From the NCBI RefSeq assembly GCF_014643835.1, contig NZ_BMKD01000004.1, forward strand, positions 186,001 through 250,000: 64,000 nt of DNA, given 5' to 3'. The notes beneath the pieces were generated by a model. That model was not told the DNA's origin, did no database searches, and was given only the letters and a program-made list of their open reading frames with translations. This stretch comes from Mucilaginibacter rubeus (GTDB lineage Bacteria; Bacteroidota; Bacteroidia; Sphingobacteriales; Sphingobacteriaceae). This document shows positions 35,244 to 44,034 of this stretch, piece by piece; the stretch's first letter is position 1, and every line of letters starts with the position of its first letter. The position numbers and the translations under genes were made by a program.

Positions 35244-37121
35244 ATGAAGATTTATTTCAGGCTTCTTTCCTTCGCCCGTCCCATAGGTAAATTCGCGGTC
35301 CCTTATTTTATATGTACTTTATTTTCGGTAATATTTAATACTCTTAACCTTGCTTTACTGGCACCATTGCTAAAAACAATTTTTGACCCCAAAACCGGCG
35401 AAGCGGTTACCAAACCGACAAACTGGTGGAACCCCTTAAAAGATTTCGACTATTTTGCCCACGAAGCCAATTTAACTTACGGGCCGCTTGGAGCTTTGAA
35501 ATTTGTTTGCGCAGCTATAGTTGTGTCTGTATTACTAAGCAACCTGTTTCGTTATTTTTCACAGCGGATTATGGAAAACCTGCGTATATACACTCTGCTT
35601 AACCTGCGCCGTACTGTTTTTAATAACGTTATGAACCTGCACCTGGGTTATTTTAGTAATGAACGCAAGGGTGATATCCTTTCAAAGATCTCAGCAGATG
35701 TGCAGGTTGTTCAGTTTTCGGTAACGGGTACTTTGCAGGTTGCGTTTAAAGAGCCTTTCCAGCTTTTAACTTATCTTGTATTTTTATTTGTAATATCAGT
35801 TAAACTGACGTTGTTTTCCATGTTGATAATCCCTGTTTCGGCATTTATCATATCAAGGATAGTTAAGCGTTTGAAAGAACAAGCTGCAGAATCACAGCAA
35901 ACTTACGGCAACATGATCAGTAATCTTGATGAAGCCTTATCAGGCATCAAGATTATCAAAGCATTTAATGCAGTTTCGTTTATAAAAAACCGGTTTGATC
36001 ACGAAAACAAAGAATATTCAAGAATTACCCGCTCTATGGCAAAGAGGCAGCAAATGGCCTCGCCGGTATCTGAATTTCTGGGTGTATTAATGGTTGCAGG
36101 AATAGTACTATATGGCGGCTCGTTAATTATCAGTCACCAGGGTACACTATCTGCCGATAATTTCATAGTTTATATTGCTATGTTTTCGCAGATCATGCGC
36201 CCGGCCAAGGCTATATCCGATTCATTTAGCAATATCCATTCGGGCATAGCGGCGGGTGAACGCGTATTGGCACTCATAGATGAGAAGCCATTAATTGTTA
36301 ATGCACCCAATGCCACGGAGCTAACTGGTTTTGAGGATAAGATCAAATTCGAAAACGTATCATTTGCATATACTATTAAACCTGATGCTGCCCAGGTTTC
36401 GGGTACCGAAAAACAGCTAATTGAAACTGAGAAATACGTACTTAAAAACATCAACCTCGAAATTCCGAAAGGAAAAACAGTAGCGCTGGTTGGGCCCTCA
36501 GGTGGCGGAAAATCTACTTTAATGGATCTACTGCCACGGTTCAGTGAGCCCCAGTCAGGTACGATCTCTATCGACGGTAAAAACATCCAAACTGTTACTA
36601 TGGAATCATTAAGGGCTTTAATGGGCATTGTGAACCAGGAGTCGATTTTATTTAATGATACGATATTTAATAATATCGCATTCGGCAAGCCAAATGTGAC
36701 CCAGGAAGAAGTTGAAGCGGCTGCCCGCATAGCTAATGCACATAACTTTATTATGGAAACAGGCAAAGGTTATCAAACCAACACCGGCGACCGCGGCACC
36801 AAACTATCAGGAGGCCAGCGTCAGCGTATCTGTATTGCCCGGGCGGTGCTGAACAACCCGCCGATTATGTTACTTGATGAAGCAACATCAGCCCTGGATA
36901 CCGAATCAGAAAAGCTGGTTCAAGAAGCTTTAAACAATCTAATGAAGAACAGAACTTCACTTATCATAGCCCATCGCTTAAGCACCATTCAAAATGCAGA
37001 CATTATAATTGTGCTTGAAAACGGCAGTATTGTTGAACGGGGATCACATGTAGAATTACTTCAAAACAATGGCGTATATAAAAAGCTGATAGATATGCAG
37101 GCTTTTAATGCCCAGGCGTAG
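35244..37121 (+). CDS. ABC exporter, fused permease-ATPase (MsbA-like)
   Basis: The N-terminal six-helix exporter domain (about 10-330) and C-terminal ATPase (365-625) together suggest lipid A-core or lipid-linked glycan flipping. Walker A is GPSGGGKS (417-424), the Q-loop VNQESILF, the signature LSGGQRQR, Walker B IMLLDEATSALD, and the H-loop AHRLST. Oddity: about 18 extra residues (378-395) are inserted directly after the A-loop Tyr376, where the adenine ring stacks. Placed among five glycosyltransferases, it probably moves their product across the inner membrane. Confidence 0.9.
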   Translation: MKIYFRLLSFARPIGKFAVPYFICTLFSVIFNTLNLALLAPLLKTIFDPKTGEAVTKPTNWWNPLKDFDYFAHEANLTYGPLGALKFVCAAIVVSVLLSNLFRYFSQRIMENLRIYTLLNLRRTVFNNVMNLHLGYFSNERKGDILSKISADVQVVQFSVTGTLQVAFKEPFQLLTYLVFLFVISVKLTLFSMLIIPVSAFIISRIVKRLKEQAAESQQTYGNMISNLDEALSGIKIIKAFNAVSFIKNRFDHENKEYSRITRSMAKRQQMASPVSEFLGVLMVAGIVLYGGSLIISHQGTLSADNFIVYIAMFSQIMRPAKAISDSFSNIHSGIAAGERVLALIDEKPLIVNAPNATELTGFEDKIKFENVSFAYTIKPDAAQVSGTEKQLIETEKYVLKNINLEIPKGKTVALVGPSGGGKSTLMDLLPRFSEPQSGTISIDGKNIQTVTMESLRALMGIVNQESILFNDTIFNNIAFGKPNVTQEEVEAAARIANAHNFIMETGKGYQTNTGDRGTKLSGGQRQRICIARAVLNNPPIMLLDEATSALDTESEKLVQEALNNLMKNRTSLIIAHRLSTIQNADIIIVLENGSIVERGSHVELLQNNGVYKKLIDMQAFNAQA

Positions 37122-37461
37122 GCTCTTATTTGCTTTGAAAGGTTTTTGATTTGCAAACCCAGGGCATGCTTACTTATAACTAAAGTGCACCTCCTGCCCT
37201 TATTATATACTAAAAAAATCTAAAGATATTTCGTACATATATAGATTGCAGCCTGTTTATGTAGCTTAAGTGTTACACATTTTTTGATAACAATCTGTAG
37301 CGTTCGACGTTATTATTGCGCTAATATCACTGCAGTATTATTATAACGAACAACTGTTTTTATCACAACAGTATTCGTGCGTGGAGTTTTTTCTAAACAC
37401 AGCAACTGCCACAAACAGCTAAAGTTTAAAACAAAACATCAACTTTTTTCTTTTTTTACCC
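37122..37461. other. Intergenic region after the exporter
   Basis: 340 bp, AT-rich. I see no gene, clear terminator or strong repeat. Some short inverted words near 37310-37370 are below what I would call. Confidence 0.5.
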
Positions 37462-38262
37462 GTGAAAGCAGCAGTAGTGATCCCTTTTTATAAGCCTGTT
37501 ATGAGCAATCTCGAACACACGGCTCTTGTACAGGCAACTAAAGTATTATCGGCCCATGATATAATAGTTATTAAACCACATAACCTTATATTGCCCGATG
37601 AAGCCCAATTAGATGCCATAGCTAATGTAATTAATTTCGACGACAGGTATTTTAAAAATATTAAAGGCTATAATGCACTTATGCTTTCGGAAGAATTTTA
37701 CCGAAGCTTTTTAACTTACGATTTCATGCTGATACATCAGCTGGATGCATTTGTATTTAGCGATGAATTAATGGAATGGTGCACACAGGGCTATGATTAT
37801 ATAGGTGCGCCATGGATCCATAAGTACGGTTACCCGGATGTTGTTAAAGCTGTAAAGTCCAAACTTCAGCGATGGCTGCATTTAAAGTTCGACGTTCAAA
37901 AAGATGGCCGGCCATCACCTATGCAATTTGAAAACGGGGTTGGTAACGGTGGTTTCTCCTTGCGCAGGGTAAATAAATTTCATGAACTCTGCATCAATAT
38001 GAAAAACCAGGCAAAACGATATTTAAGCCTTAGCCATGATCATTACTTCAACGAAGATGTTTTTTGGAGCATCGAAGTTAACAGGAAAAGAAAAGTACTT
38101 AATATCCCTTCTTATAAAAAAGCCACGGGTTTCTCAATCGAATTATTTCCCGAACGAGCTATAAAAATAAACAATAATAAACTACCATTTGGATGCCATG
38201 CCTGGGATAAAAACCTTGATTATTGGCGGCCGGTAATTCAAAATTACGGTTACCAAATTTAA
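37462..38262 (+). CDS. DUF5672 family protein, probable glycosyltransferase
   Basis: 266 residues starting at a GTG (VKAAVVIPFYKPVMS). The central part FMLIHQLDAFVFSDEL, YDYIGAPW, and GNGGFSLRRV are DUF5672 features. GNGGFSLR is also shared with GT-A type transferases. Motif order suggests sugar transfer with a DAF-type acidic site. It closes the surface-glycan block. The stop overlaps the convergent CoA-binding gene by four bases. Confidence 0.8.
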   Translation: MKAAVVIPFYKPVMSNLEHTALVQATKVLSAHDIIVIKPHNLILPDEAQLDAIANVINFDDRYFKNIKGYNALMLSEEFYRSFLTYDFMLIHQLDAFVFSDELMEWCTQGYDYIGAPWIHKYGYPDVVKAVKSKLQRWLHLKFDVQKDGRPSPMQFENGVGNGGFSLRRVNKFHELCINMKNQAKRYLSLSHDHYFNEDVFWSIEVNRKRKVLNIPSYKKATGFSIELFPERAIKINNNKLPFGCHAWDKNLDYWRPVIQNYGYQI

Positions 38263-38624
38263 TACTCCCCTATCGATAACATTACTAACGTACAGGCGTA
38301 CTCGGTTTCGATACCTTGTTCGTTGGCTTTACGCCTCAGTTCGGTATTTTCGGTTCCCGGATTAAAGATGATCCGTTTGGGCTTTGTGTTCAATATATAA
38401 TCATACAACGGAGGTTGATTTTGTGGGCCAACATACAGCGTTATGGTATCAATATCATGATGTATGGTTTCAGGTTTTTCAATAGGTACACCAGCTACTT
38501 CGCCCGTTTTTATGCCAACATTAACAATGGTATGCCCGCGTTCAACCAGGCGGGTAGCCGCAAAATTGGCGTACCTGCTGGTATCGGGTGTTGCCCCTAA
38601 TATTAATGTTTTTTTATTAGCCAT
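38259..38624 (-). CDS. CoA-binding domain protein
   Basis: 121 residues with a Rossmann CoA-binding fold (YccU/DUF-type). LILGATPDTSRYANFAATRLVERGH is the first strand-loop-helix. TLYVGPQNQPPLYDYIL and RIIFNPGTENTELRRKANEQGIE follow. It is the third gene of an operon, FAD oxidoreductase - DinB-like - this one, overlapping the DinB-like gene by 8 bp. The biochemical role is not known. Confidence 0.85.
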   Translation of the reverse strand: MANKKTLILGATPDTSRYANFAATRLVERGHTIVNVGIKTGEVAGVPIEKPETIHHDIDTITLYVGPQNQPPLYDYILNTKPKRIIFNPGTENTELRRKANEQGIETEYACTLVMLSIGEY

Positions 38625-39093
38625 TGATCATCCTGTTTAGTAAAGCAATTTGCGCGGAATGATAAATATGATGCTGTATCAAACCGGTCACCTGGCATTC
38701 GTAAGTTTCTCCGGCTTCTCCGCCCTTTTTGGTAACAGGCTCGTTCCATTTTTCTTCCGGGAAATTTTGGATAAAGCCTGCCAGGTTTACGTTTACCAGC
38801 TTTATATCTTCAACAATCCATTTCCACTTTTGTTCGTCGGGCAGGCCGGGTTCAGGCCAGTCACCACGAACAGGCAACTGTGCATCCATGCCATTCATTC
38901 GGTCCATTACTTCTTCAGTCCATCCGGTCATGTGCAAAATAATAGCGGCAATATTATGTATTGAGCCAGCGGGCTTTTCATAGGCAGCTTCAAAACTGAT
39001 ATTATCAACAATGGAATAAACTGAAGGGCCATACCATGGTTGGCCCGACAAAACACTTTGAAGCTGGTTAAATAATTTTTGAGATGTGGTCAT
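38617..39093 (-). CDS. DinB-family (YfiT/DUF-type) four-helix protein
   Basis: 158 residues with the DinB metal triad: His54 in ILHMTGW, and His141/His145 in QHHIYHSAQIALL. Such proteins are metal-dependent hydrolases or thiol transferases using bacillithiol or related thiols; the true substrate here is unknown. Its ATG overlaps the stop of the FAD-oxidoreductase gene's neighbour end (39090-39093, ATGA), and its own end overlaps the CoA-binding gene. Co-production is therefore certain. Confidence 0.83.
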   Translation of the reverse strand: MTTSQKLFNQLQSVLSGQPWYGPSVYSIVDNISFEAAYEKPAGSIHNIAAIILHMTGWTEEVMDRMNGMDAQLPVRGDWPEPGLPDEQKWKWIVEDIKLVNVNLAGFIQNFPEEKWNEPVTKKGGEAGETYECQVTGLIQHHIYHSAQIALLNRMING

Positions 39094-40640
39094 GATAATA
39101 TTTTTAAAGCAGCAGTTGCACAGTTAATTCCATCAATAGCAGCAGAAATTATACCACCCGCATAGCCCGCCCCTTCTCCGCAGGGAAATAAACCCCTAAC
39201 CTGTGGATGCTGTAAGGTCTCCCTGTCGCGCGGAATTTTAACAGGCGATGATGTACGCGATTCAACACCAACCAAAATGGCGTCATTGGTATAATAGCCT
39301 TTCATTTTTTTACCGAATACCGGTAGCGCTTTGCGCAAGCGTTCATTGATCCACCCCGGTAAAACTTCTTTCAGTTCAACGCTTTTAGTACCGGGCAAGT
39401 ATGAATTAACGGGTAAATCGTTTGATAAACGGTTCTGCACAAAGTCAACCATCCGTTGTCCGGGCGCTACGAGGTTACCACCGCCAGCCGCAAAAGCAGC
39501 CTGTTCAACCTGCTTCTGAAAGTTGAGCATCTTAAAAGGGTCGTTATCATCGCCGGCAACATCATCTAAATTAATTTGCACCACAGTGCCCGAATTTGCG
39601 AAAGGGTTATTCCGTTTTGAGGGACTCCATCCGTTCACCACAATTTCGCCGGGCTCGGTTGAACACGGTGCGATGATACCACCGGGGCACATACAAAAAG
39701 AAAACACACCGCGGTCGTCAACCTGCTCAACAAGGCTATAATATGATGGCGGCAGATCAGGGCCTCGCAATTCGCAATGATATTGCGCGCGGTCAATTAT
39801 TTCCTGCGGGTGCTCTATCCTTACACCCAAAGCAAAAGGTTTAGCTTCGATCAGGATATTTTGGCTATGCAGCATTTCAAACACATCCCTTGCCGAGTGG
39901 CCTGTAGCCAGGATCACAGCATCAGCCACGATCTTTTCGCCCGCAGCTATTTTTACGCCTTTAATTTTTCCAAAAGCCACCAGCAGTTGGGTTACTTTGG
40001 TATCAAACATGATCTCCCCGCCTGCGTTCAGTACGGTTTCGCGCATAGCTGTAATGATCTGCGGCAGTTTATTGGTGCCGATGTGCGGTCGCGCATCAAT
40101 CAAGATATCTTCGTCGGCACCATGGGCCACAAACATTTTAAGCACTTGGTTCACGTCTCCCCGCTTGGTTGAGCGGGTATACAGCTTACCATCCGAATAA
40201 GTACCTGCCCCGCCTTCCCCAAAGCAATAATTTGACTCGGGGTTAACGAGGCCTTGTTTGTTGATATTAGCCAAATCTCGGCGGCGTTGTTTTACATCCT
40301 TGCCCCGTTCAATAACAATGGGCTTTAACCCAAGTTCGATGCATTGCAGTGCGGCAAATAATCCGGCAGGGCCTGCGCCAACAATAATTACCGGCCTGCC
40401 AAATTGTACATTTGGGTAATTAACATTAAAAATTTCGGGTCGGTAGGCCTCCTCTATAAAAACCCTCACCTGCATGCGGTAAACCACACGGCGGCCGCGC
40501 GCATCAATGGAACGCTTTAAAATTTTTAATGCCGTAATATTTTTCAGGGGAATTTTAAGCGCTGCTGACGCCAGTTGCGTTAAAACTGCTTCATCTTCCT
40601 GTTGCCCGGGAGGACAAACTATCTCTGTTTCTTTTGTCAT
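39090..40640 (-). CDS. FAD-dependent oxidoreductase (COG2509-like)
   Basis: 516 residues. After a ferredoxin-like N-terminal domain (about 1-75, with LKILKRSIDARGRRVVYRMQVRV) comes the FAD Rossmann motif IVGAGPAGLFAALQC (about 86-100). FGEGGAGTYSDGKLYTR and FSFCMCPGGIIAPC are characteristic, as is the end GEGAGYAGGIISAAIDG. This group is uncharacterised but conserved. It is the first gene of the three-gene overlapped operon. The substrate is unknown; a role in redox repair or quinone-like chemistry is only a guess. Confidence 0.88.
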   Translation of the reverse strand: MTKETEIVCPPGQQEDEAVLTQLASAALKIPLKNITALKILKRSIDARGRRVVYRMQVRVFIEEAYRPEIFNVNYPNVQFGRPVIIVGAGPAGLFAALQCIELGLKPIVIERGKDVKQRRRDLANINKQGLVNPESNYCFGEGGAGTYSDGKLYTRSTKRGDVNQVLKMFVAHGADEDILIDARPHIGTNKLPQIITAMRETVLNAGGEIMFDTKVTQLLVAFGKIKGVKIAAGEKIVADAVILATGHSARDVFEMLHSQNILIEAKPFALGVRIEHPQEIIDRAQYHCELRGPDLPPSYYSLVEQVDDRGVFSFCMCPGGIIAPCSTEPGEIVVNGWSPSKRNNPFANSGTVVQINLDDVAGDDNDPFKMLNFQKQVEQAAFAAGGGNLVAPGQRMVDFVQNRLSNDLPVNSYLPGTKSVELKEVLPGWINERLRKALPVFGKKMKGYYTNDAILVGVESRTSSPVKIPRDRETLQHPQVRGLFPCGEGAGYAGGIISAAIDGINCATAALKILS

Positions 40641-40695
40641 GACTGATGCCGGGTTTTTATCCCGGATGGTGCAAAGTTAAGAAACCCCCTCTAAA

Positions 40696-40714
40696 TCTCC
40701 CCCAAAGGGGGAGA
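40696..40714. repeat. TCTCCCCCAAAGGGGGAGA palindrome
   Basis: Perfect 8-bp arms with an AAA loop, immediately upstream of the FAD-oxidoreductase gene. Core shared with the palindrome inside recN (9534-9547). Confidence 0.75.
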
Positions 40715-40838
40715 CTTTGATCAGCAATTTTTACCTGAGCTCATTTTCACCCGGAAGCTGTATCGTAATCAAGATTACCCTCCTTTTCTTATTAAGCTTT
40801 AGGCGGTATATAGTTTTGGGTTGGATTGACGCTGCTAA

Positions 40839-40950
40839 CAAATGGGGGGTTAACAGGGTTAACAGAATTCAGGGCTAACATTTGCATATATATCTAACAA
40901 TCAAACAATTGGGCGTTTTTTTATCCAAAAAAGTGTTAACCCCCATTTTG
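40839..40950. repeat. Long-range inverted repeat (CAAATGGGGGGTTAACA)
   Basis: The 17-bp arm at 40839-40855 is complementary to TGTTAACCCCCATTTTG at 40934-40950 with two differences. A further TACCCCCATTCTGTTAG follows at about 40981-40997. Confidence 0.6.
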
Positions 40951-41150
40951 TATAAATATTATCGGCTAAATTTTAATTATTACCCCCATTCTGTTAGTGC
41001 TCAATACGCTCAAAACCGTTCGGCTTTGCACATTGACCGTACGCTATCGAACAGTTTTAAAAGCCAATAAAAAATAAAATACTGAAAATCAATAAATTAC
41101 AAAATGGCACTTAGATTGGCATGCACCTCATGTATTTAAATAATAAAACA

Positions 41151-41726
41151 ATGACTACCGCCGACGAACGCTTACAAACTATATGGAATGGCTGCATGAC
41201 TAACGACAGGAAGAGCCAGGAACAATTATACAGGTTATTAGCACCACGTATGCTTGCTGTTTGCATGCGTTATGCAACCGATAAAGACGAGGCACAGGAT
41301 ATATTACAGGAAGGTTTTATAAAAATGTTCCGCAACATGAAAAACTACCGCGGTGAAGGAAGTTTGGAAGGATGGATCCGCCGCATAATGGTACATTGTG
41401 CCATATCACGTTATCGCAAGTTAAAGCCAATAGTTTTGGTTGATGATTTTGCAGCAGAGGAAGCCGCCGCTATACCTATCAGCAGCTCATTTAATGATAA
41501 TGGACTTGAAGCTAAAGACCTGATGAAACTGGTACAAAAATTACCAAAAACATACCGCTCTGTTTTTAACATGTACGCCATTGAAGGATACTCGCACCAG
41601 GAAATAGGTTCGTCGCTGGGCATGAGCGAACTTTTATCACGCACTACACTTCACCGCGCCCGTACGCTTTTAAAAGATATGGTAGCGAAACTAACCATGC
41701 GCGAAGAACATTGCCTGGCAGGATAA
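41151..41726 (+). CDS. ECF-subfamily RNA polymerase sigma factor
   Basis: 191 residues from ATG 41151 (MTTADERLQTIWNGC); an upstream ATG at 41121 adds ten residues. Region 2 shows ATDKDEAQDILQEGFIKMFRNMKNYRGEGSLEGWIRRIMVHCAISRYRK. Region 4 shows LPKTYRSVFNMYAIEGYSHQEIGSSLGMSELLSRTTLHRARTLLKD. The helix-turn-helix SELLSRTTLHRAR replaces the more usual SEGTSKSQLARAR form. No anti-sigma gene is adjacent. It may respond to envelope stress, by analogy only. Confidence 0.9.
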   Translation: MTTADERLQTIWNGCMTNDRKSQEQLYRLLAPRMLAVCMRYATDKDEAQDILQEGFIKMFRNMKNYRGEGSLEGWIRRIMVHCAISRYRKLKPIVLVDDFAAEEAAAIPISSSFNDNGLEAKDLMKLVQKLPKTYRSVFNMYAIEGYSHQEIGSSLGMSELLSRTTLHRARTLLKDMVAKLTMREEHCLAG

Positions 41727-41770
41727 GCCGGTCCCGCCATTAACCTTATACAAATCATTTACAAAGACGC

Positions 41771-41790
41771 AGCCCCTGATGGGGCTTTCT
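41771..41790 (+). terminator. Terminator after the ECF sigma gene
   Basis: Stem AGCCCC/GGGGCT with loop TGAT followed by TTTCT; short and moderate. Confidence 0.5.
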
Positions 41791-41827
41791 GCTTTATGGG
41801 GCAAAAGAACAGAATATTATCATTTCC

Positions 41828-41883
41828 CATATCTCACGTCTCATATCTCAAATCTATCTAATTATTTCTCATATCGCACGTCT
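41828..41883. repeat. Direct repeat CATATCkCACGTCT
   Basis: 14-bp copies at 41828-41841 and 41870-41883 with one mismatch, in a stretch rich in TCTCATATC words. Confidence 0.6.
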
Positions 41884-42015
41884 TACACCACACATCCTTC
41901 CATAATTTACCAAAAAGCCGTAACTTGACACCTTGTCAGCAACTCATGCCCTTTGTAACAACGGTACGTGATTTGCACTCTAACCCAAAACGTCACAAAA
42001 ACACACGAAAAACAA

Positions 42016-42597
42016 ATGAAAAAGTTATTCTCGGTTATATTAATCATAGCTGCAGCTATGTCCTTAAGTTCATGCAGCTATAACAGTATGGTTAAATTAG
42101 ATGAAACTGTTAAAGCTAAATGGGGTGCCGTGCAAAGCGATTATCAGCGCCGCAGCGACTTGATCCCCAATTTAGTTAATACCGTAAAAGGCGCAGCAAA
42201 TTTTGAAAAAAGCACCCTTACAGCTGTGGTTGAAGCCCGTTCAAAGGCAACATCGGTACAGGTTGACCCCAATAAGCTTACCCCCGAATCAATAAAAGCT
42301 TTCCAGGCCTCACAGGGTGAGTTAAGCGCGGCCCTGGGCAAATTGCTTTCCATTACCGAAAACTATCCCGATCTGAAATCGAACTCTAACTTCCATGACC
42401 TTCAGATTCAACTGGAAGGCACCGAAAACAGGATCAACGTATCGCGCAAAGATTTTAATGACGCCGTGCAGGAATACAACAGCAAGATCCGTTCGTTTCC
42501 GGCCAATATAACTGCCAAAATGTTCGGTTTCTCCGAAAAGGGTTATTTTACTGCCGAACCAGGCGCCGACAAAGCCCCTAAAGTAGAGTTTAATTAA
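42016..42597 (+). CDS. lemA: LemA family lipoprotein
   Basis: From ATG 42016 a lipoprotein signal MKKLFSVILIIAAAMSLSSC (Cys20) is followed by a LemA helical domain (YNSMVKLDETVKAKWGAVQSDYQRRSDLIPNLVNTVKG..., TLTAVVEARSKA, and NVSRKDFNDAVQEYNSKIRSFPANI). An earlier in-frame ATG at 41968 would hide the signal. LemA is typically next to TPM-domain genes, as here, where two follow. The function in envelope maintenance is not settled. Confidence 0.92.
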   Translation: MKKLFSVILIIAAAMSLSSCSYNSMVKLDETVKAKWGAVQSDYQRRSDLIPNLVNTVKGAANFEKSTLTAVVEARSKATSVQVDPNKLTPESIKAFQASQGELSAALGKLLSITENYPDLKSNSNFHDLQIQLEGTENRINVSRKDFNDAVQEYNSKIRSFPANITAKMFGFSEKGYFTAEPGADKAPKVEFN

Positions 42598-42624
42598 TTT
42601 GATGGGATTACACTGATTGTTCTG

Positions 42625-42700
42625 TGATTTCACCGATTTTTTGAAGGTTGGCGAAATCCCTGGTTATCGGTGAAATCATAACAAATCGGTGAAATCATAA
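42625..42700. repeat. Intergenic direct/inverted repeat (ATCGGTGAAATCATAA)
   Basis: Direct copies at 42666-42681 and 42685-42700 are identical. TGATTTCACCGATT (42625-42638) is the perfect complement of 42684-42697. It lies between lemA and the first TPM gene. Confidence 0.75.
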
Positions 42701-42710
42701 ATCAAAATAT

Positions 42711-43145
42711 ATGGCTGTATTTAACGAAGAGGAACAGCAGCGCATCCGCAAAGCTATTGAAGATGCTGAGCACCGCTCGTCGGGCGAGATCAGGGTTTGC
42801 ATCGAAAAGCGGTGCAGCGAAGATGTTCTTGACCGTGCCGCAAAATATTTCCAGCAGCTCAATATGCATAAAACCAAGCTCAGGCATGGAGTGCTGGTAT
42901 ACGTGGCTACTGTCGACCGTAAATTTGCCATCATAGGCGATGCGGGCATTAACCAGGTAGTCCCACCCAATTTTTGGGACACAACCCGCGATGATATGCT
43001 ACAGCATTTTAAATATGGCGATATAGTTGAGGGGATTGTAACAGGCCTGAAAATTGCCGGCGAACAGCTCCAAAAATATTTCCCTCATCAAGATGGCGAT
43101 CAAAACGAACTTCCGGATGATATAGCCTTTATGGATGGCGATTAA
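42711..43145 (+). CDS. TPM-domain protein (cytosolic type)
   Basis: 144 residues with no signal peptide. AVFNEEEQQRIRKAIEDAEHRSSGEIRVCIEKR opens a TPM (TLP18.3/Psb32/MOLO-1) domain. GVLVYVATVDRKFAIIGDAGINQVV and DMLQHFKYGDIVEGIVTGLKIAGEQL complete it. Second gene of a lemA-TPM-TPM operon; the two TPM genes probably arose by duplication, one kept secreted and membrane-bound. The domain has been linked to phosphatase activity and photosystem repair in other organisms; here the role is unknown. Confidence 0.88.
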   Translation: MAVFNEEEQQRIRKAIEDAEHRSSGEIRVCIEKRCSEDVLDRAAKYFQQLNMHKTKLRHGVLVYVATVDRKFAIIGDAGINQVVPPNFWDTTRDDMLQHFKYGDIVEGIVTGLKIAGEQLQKYFPHQDGDQNELPDDIAFMDGD

Positions 43146-43156
43146 AAATTAAAAAC

Positions 43157-43939
43157 ATGCTCAAAAAGTTTATACTGTTTTTCGGATTTACACTTTGCGT
43201 TATTGCCGCAATTGCTCAGGATTTTCCGGAACGCTCCAATACTCTCGTTACAGATTATACCAACACCTTAAACCCCGCTGATAAACAGCGACTGGAAACT
43301 AAATTGGTAGCCTTCAATGATTCCACTTCAACACAAATTGCAGTGGTGATCCTGAAATCTACAGGTAATTATGACATTAACGACTACGGCGTTCAACTGT
43401 TGCGGAAATGGGGCATAGGGCAAAAAGACAAAAATAATGGCGTATTGGTATTGGTTGCTATTGGTGACCGTAAAATGAGTATCCAAACCGGCTACGGCGC
43501 CGAGGGCGCCTTGCCTGATATTGTTACGCAGGATATTATCCAAAACGACCTTAAACCCCATTTTAAACAAGGCGACTACTATGGCGGACTTGATGCAGGC
43601 ACAAACAGCATCATCAAAGCTATGAAGGGCGAGTATAAGGCGTCAAAAAAACAAAAGCAAAGCAACGGCGGTCCTGCGGGTTTTATAGTTATTGTCATAA
43701 TCGTAGTTATCCTGATCCTGGTATTCCGCAATCGCGGAGGCGGAGGCGGCAGGCAGATCATCGGTCGCCGGGGGGGTGCAAGCCCGTTCTGGTGGTTCCT
43801 TGCTGGCAATATGCTTGGCGGCGGAGGCCGGAGCAGCGGTGGCGACTGGGGAGGTTTTTCCGGCGGTGGCGGAGGCGGTGGCTTCGGTGGTTTTGGCGGC
43901 GGAAGCGGCGGAGGAGGCGGCTCAAGCGGCAGCTGGTAA
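43157..43939 (+). CDS. TPM-domain protein with membrane segment and glycine-rich tail (YgcG-like)
   Basis: Signal peptide (1-20, ending AAIAQ). The TPM domain (about 22-155) contains NTLNPADKQRLETKLVAFNDSTSTQIAVVILKSTG and GVLVLVAIGDRKMSIQTGYGAEGALPD. A single transmembrane helix follows (about 174-190, IVIVIIVVILILVF), then a 65-residue tail made mostly of Gly/Ser with GGGGR, GGDWGGFS and GGFGGF. The topology puts the TPM domain outside the inner membrane and the tail inside. It follows the cytosolic TPM gene by 11 bp. Confidence 0.9.
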   Translation: MLKKFILFFGFTLCVIAAIAQDFPERSNTLVTDYTNTLNPADKQRLETKLVAFNDSTSTQIAVVILKSTGNYDINDYGVQLLRKWGIGQKDKNNGVLVLVAIGDRKMSIQTGYGAEGALPDIVTQDIIQNDLKPHFKQGDYYGGLDAGTNSIIKAMKGEYKASKKQKQSNGGPAGFIVIVIIVVILILVFRNRGGGGGRQIIGRRGGASPFWWFLAGNMLGGGGRSSGGDWGGFSGGGGGGGFGGFGGGSGGGGGSSGSW

Positions 43940-44034
43940 CTGAACCATGATTGGCTTGATTTAAAGATAAAAGGATATGACTATCGCAACTCCACTTCAA
44001 CCCGAAAACAACATTAAGTATCAAATAAAATTAT

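Larger units (their letters stand above)
40641..41150. other. Intergenic region upstream of the second ECF sigma gene
   Basis: 510 bp with no gene. It holds a palindrome (40696-40714), a long-range inverted repeat (40839-40950) and a third CCCCCATTnTG word near 40983. The small frame at 40882-41070 lies across these repeats and is not convincing. Confidence 0.6.

Noticed and set aside
40882-41070. 62-residue frame in the gap before the ECF sigma gene
   Set aside because: Lies across repeat arms, has no start signal and no protein-like composition.
41106-41124. Sigma-54-like promoter TGGCAC-N5-TTGGCA before the ECF sigma gene
   Set aside because: The -24 GG and -12 GC are 11 bp apart and not 10, and the element overlaps the first ATG region; sigma-54 spacing is strict.
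43579-44024. Minus-strand frames opposite the TPM glycine tail
   Set aside because: Proline/arginine-rich text is the antisense of the GGC/GGT glycine codons.
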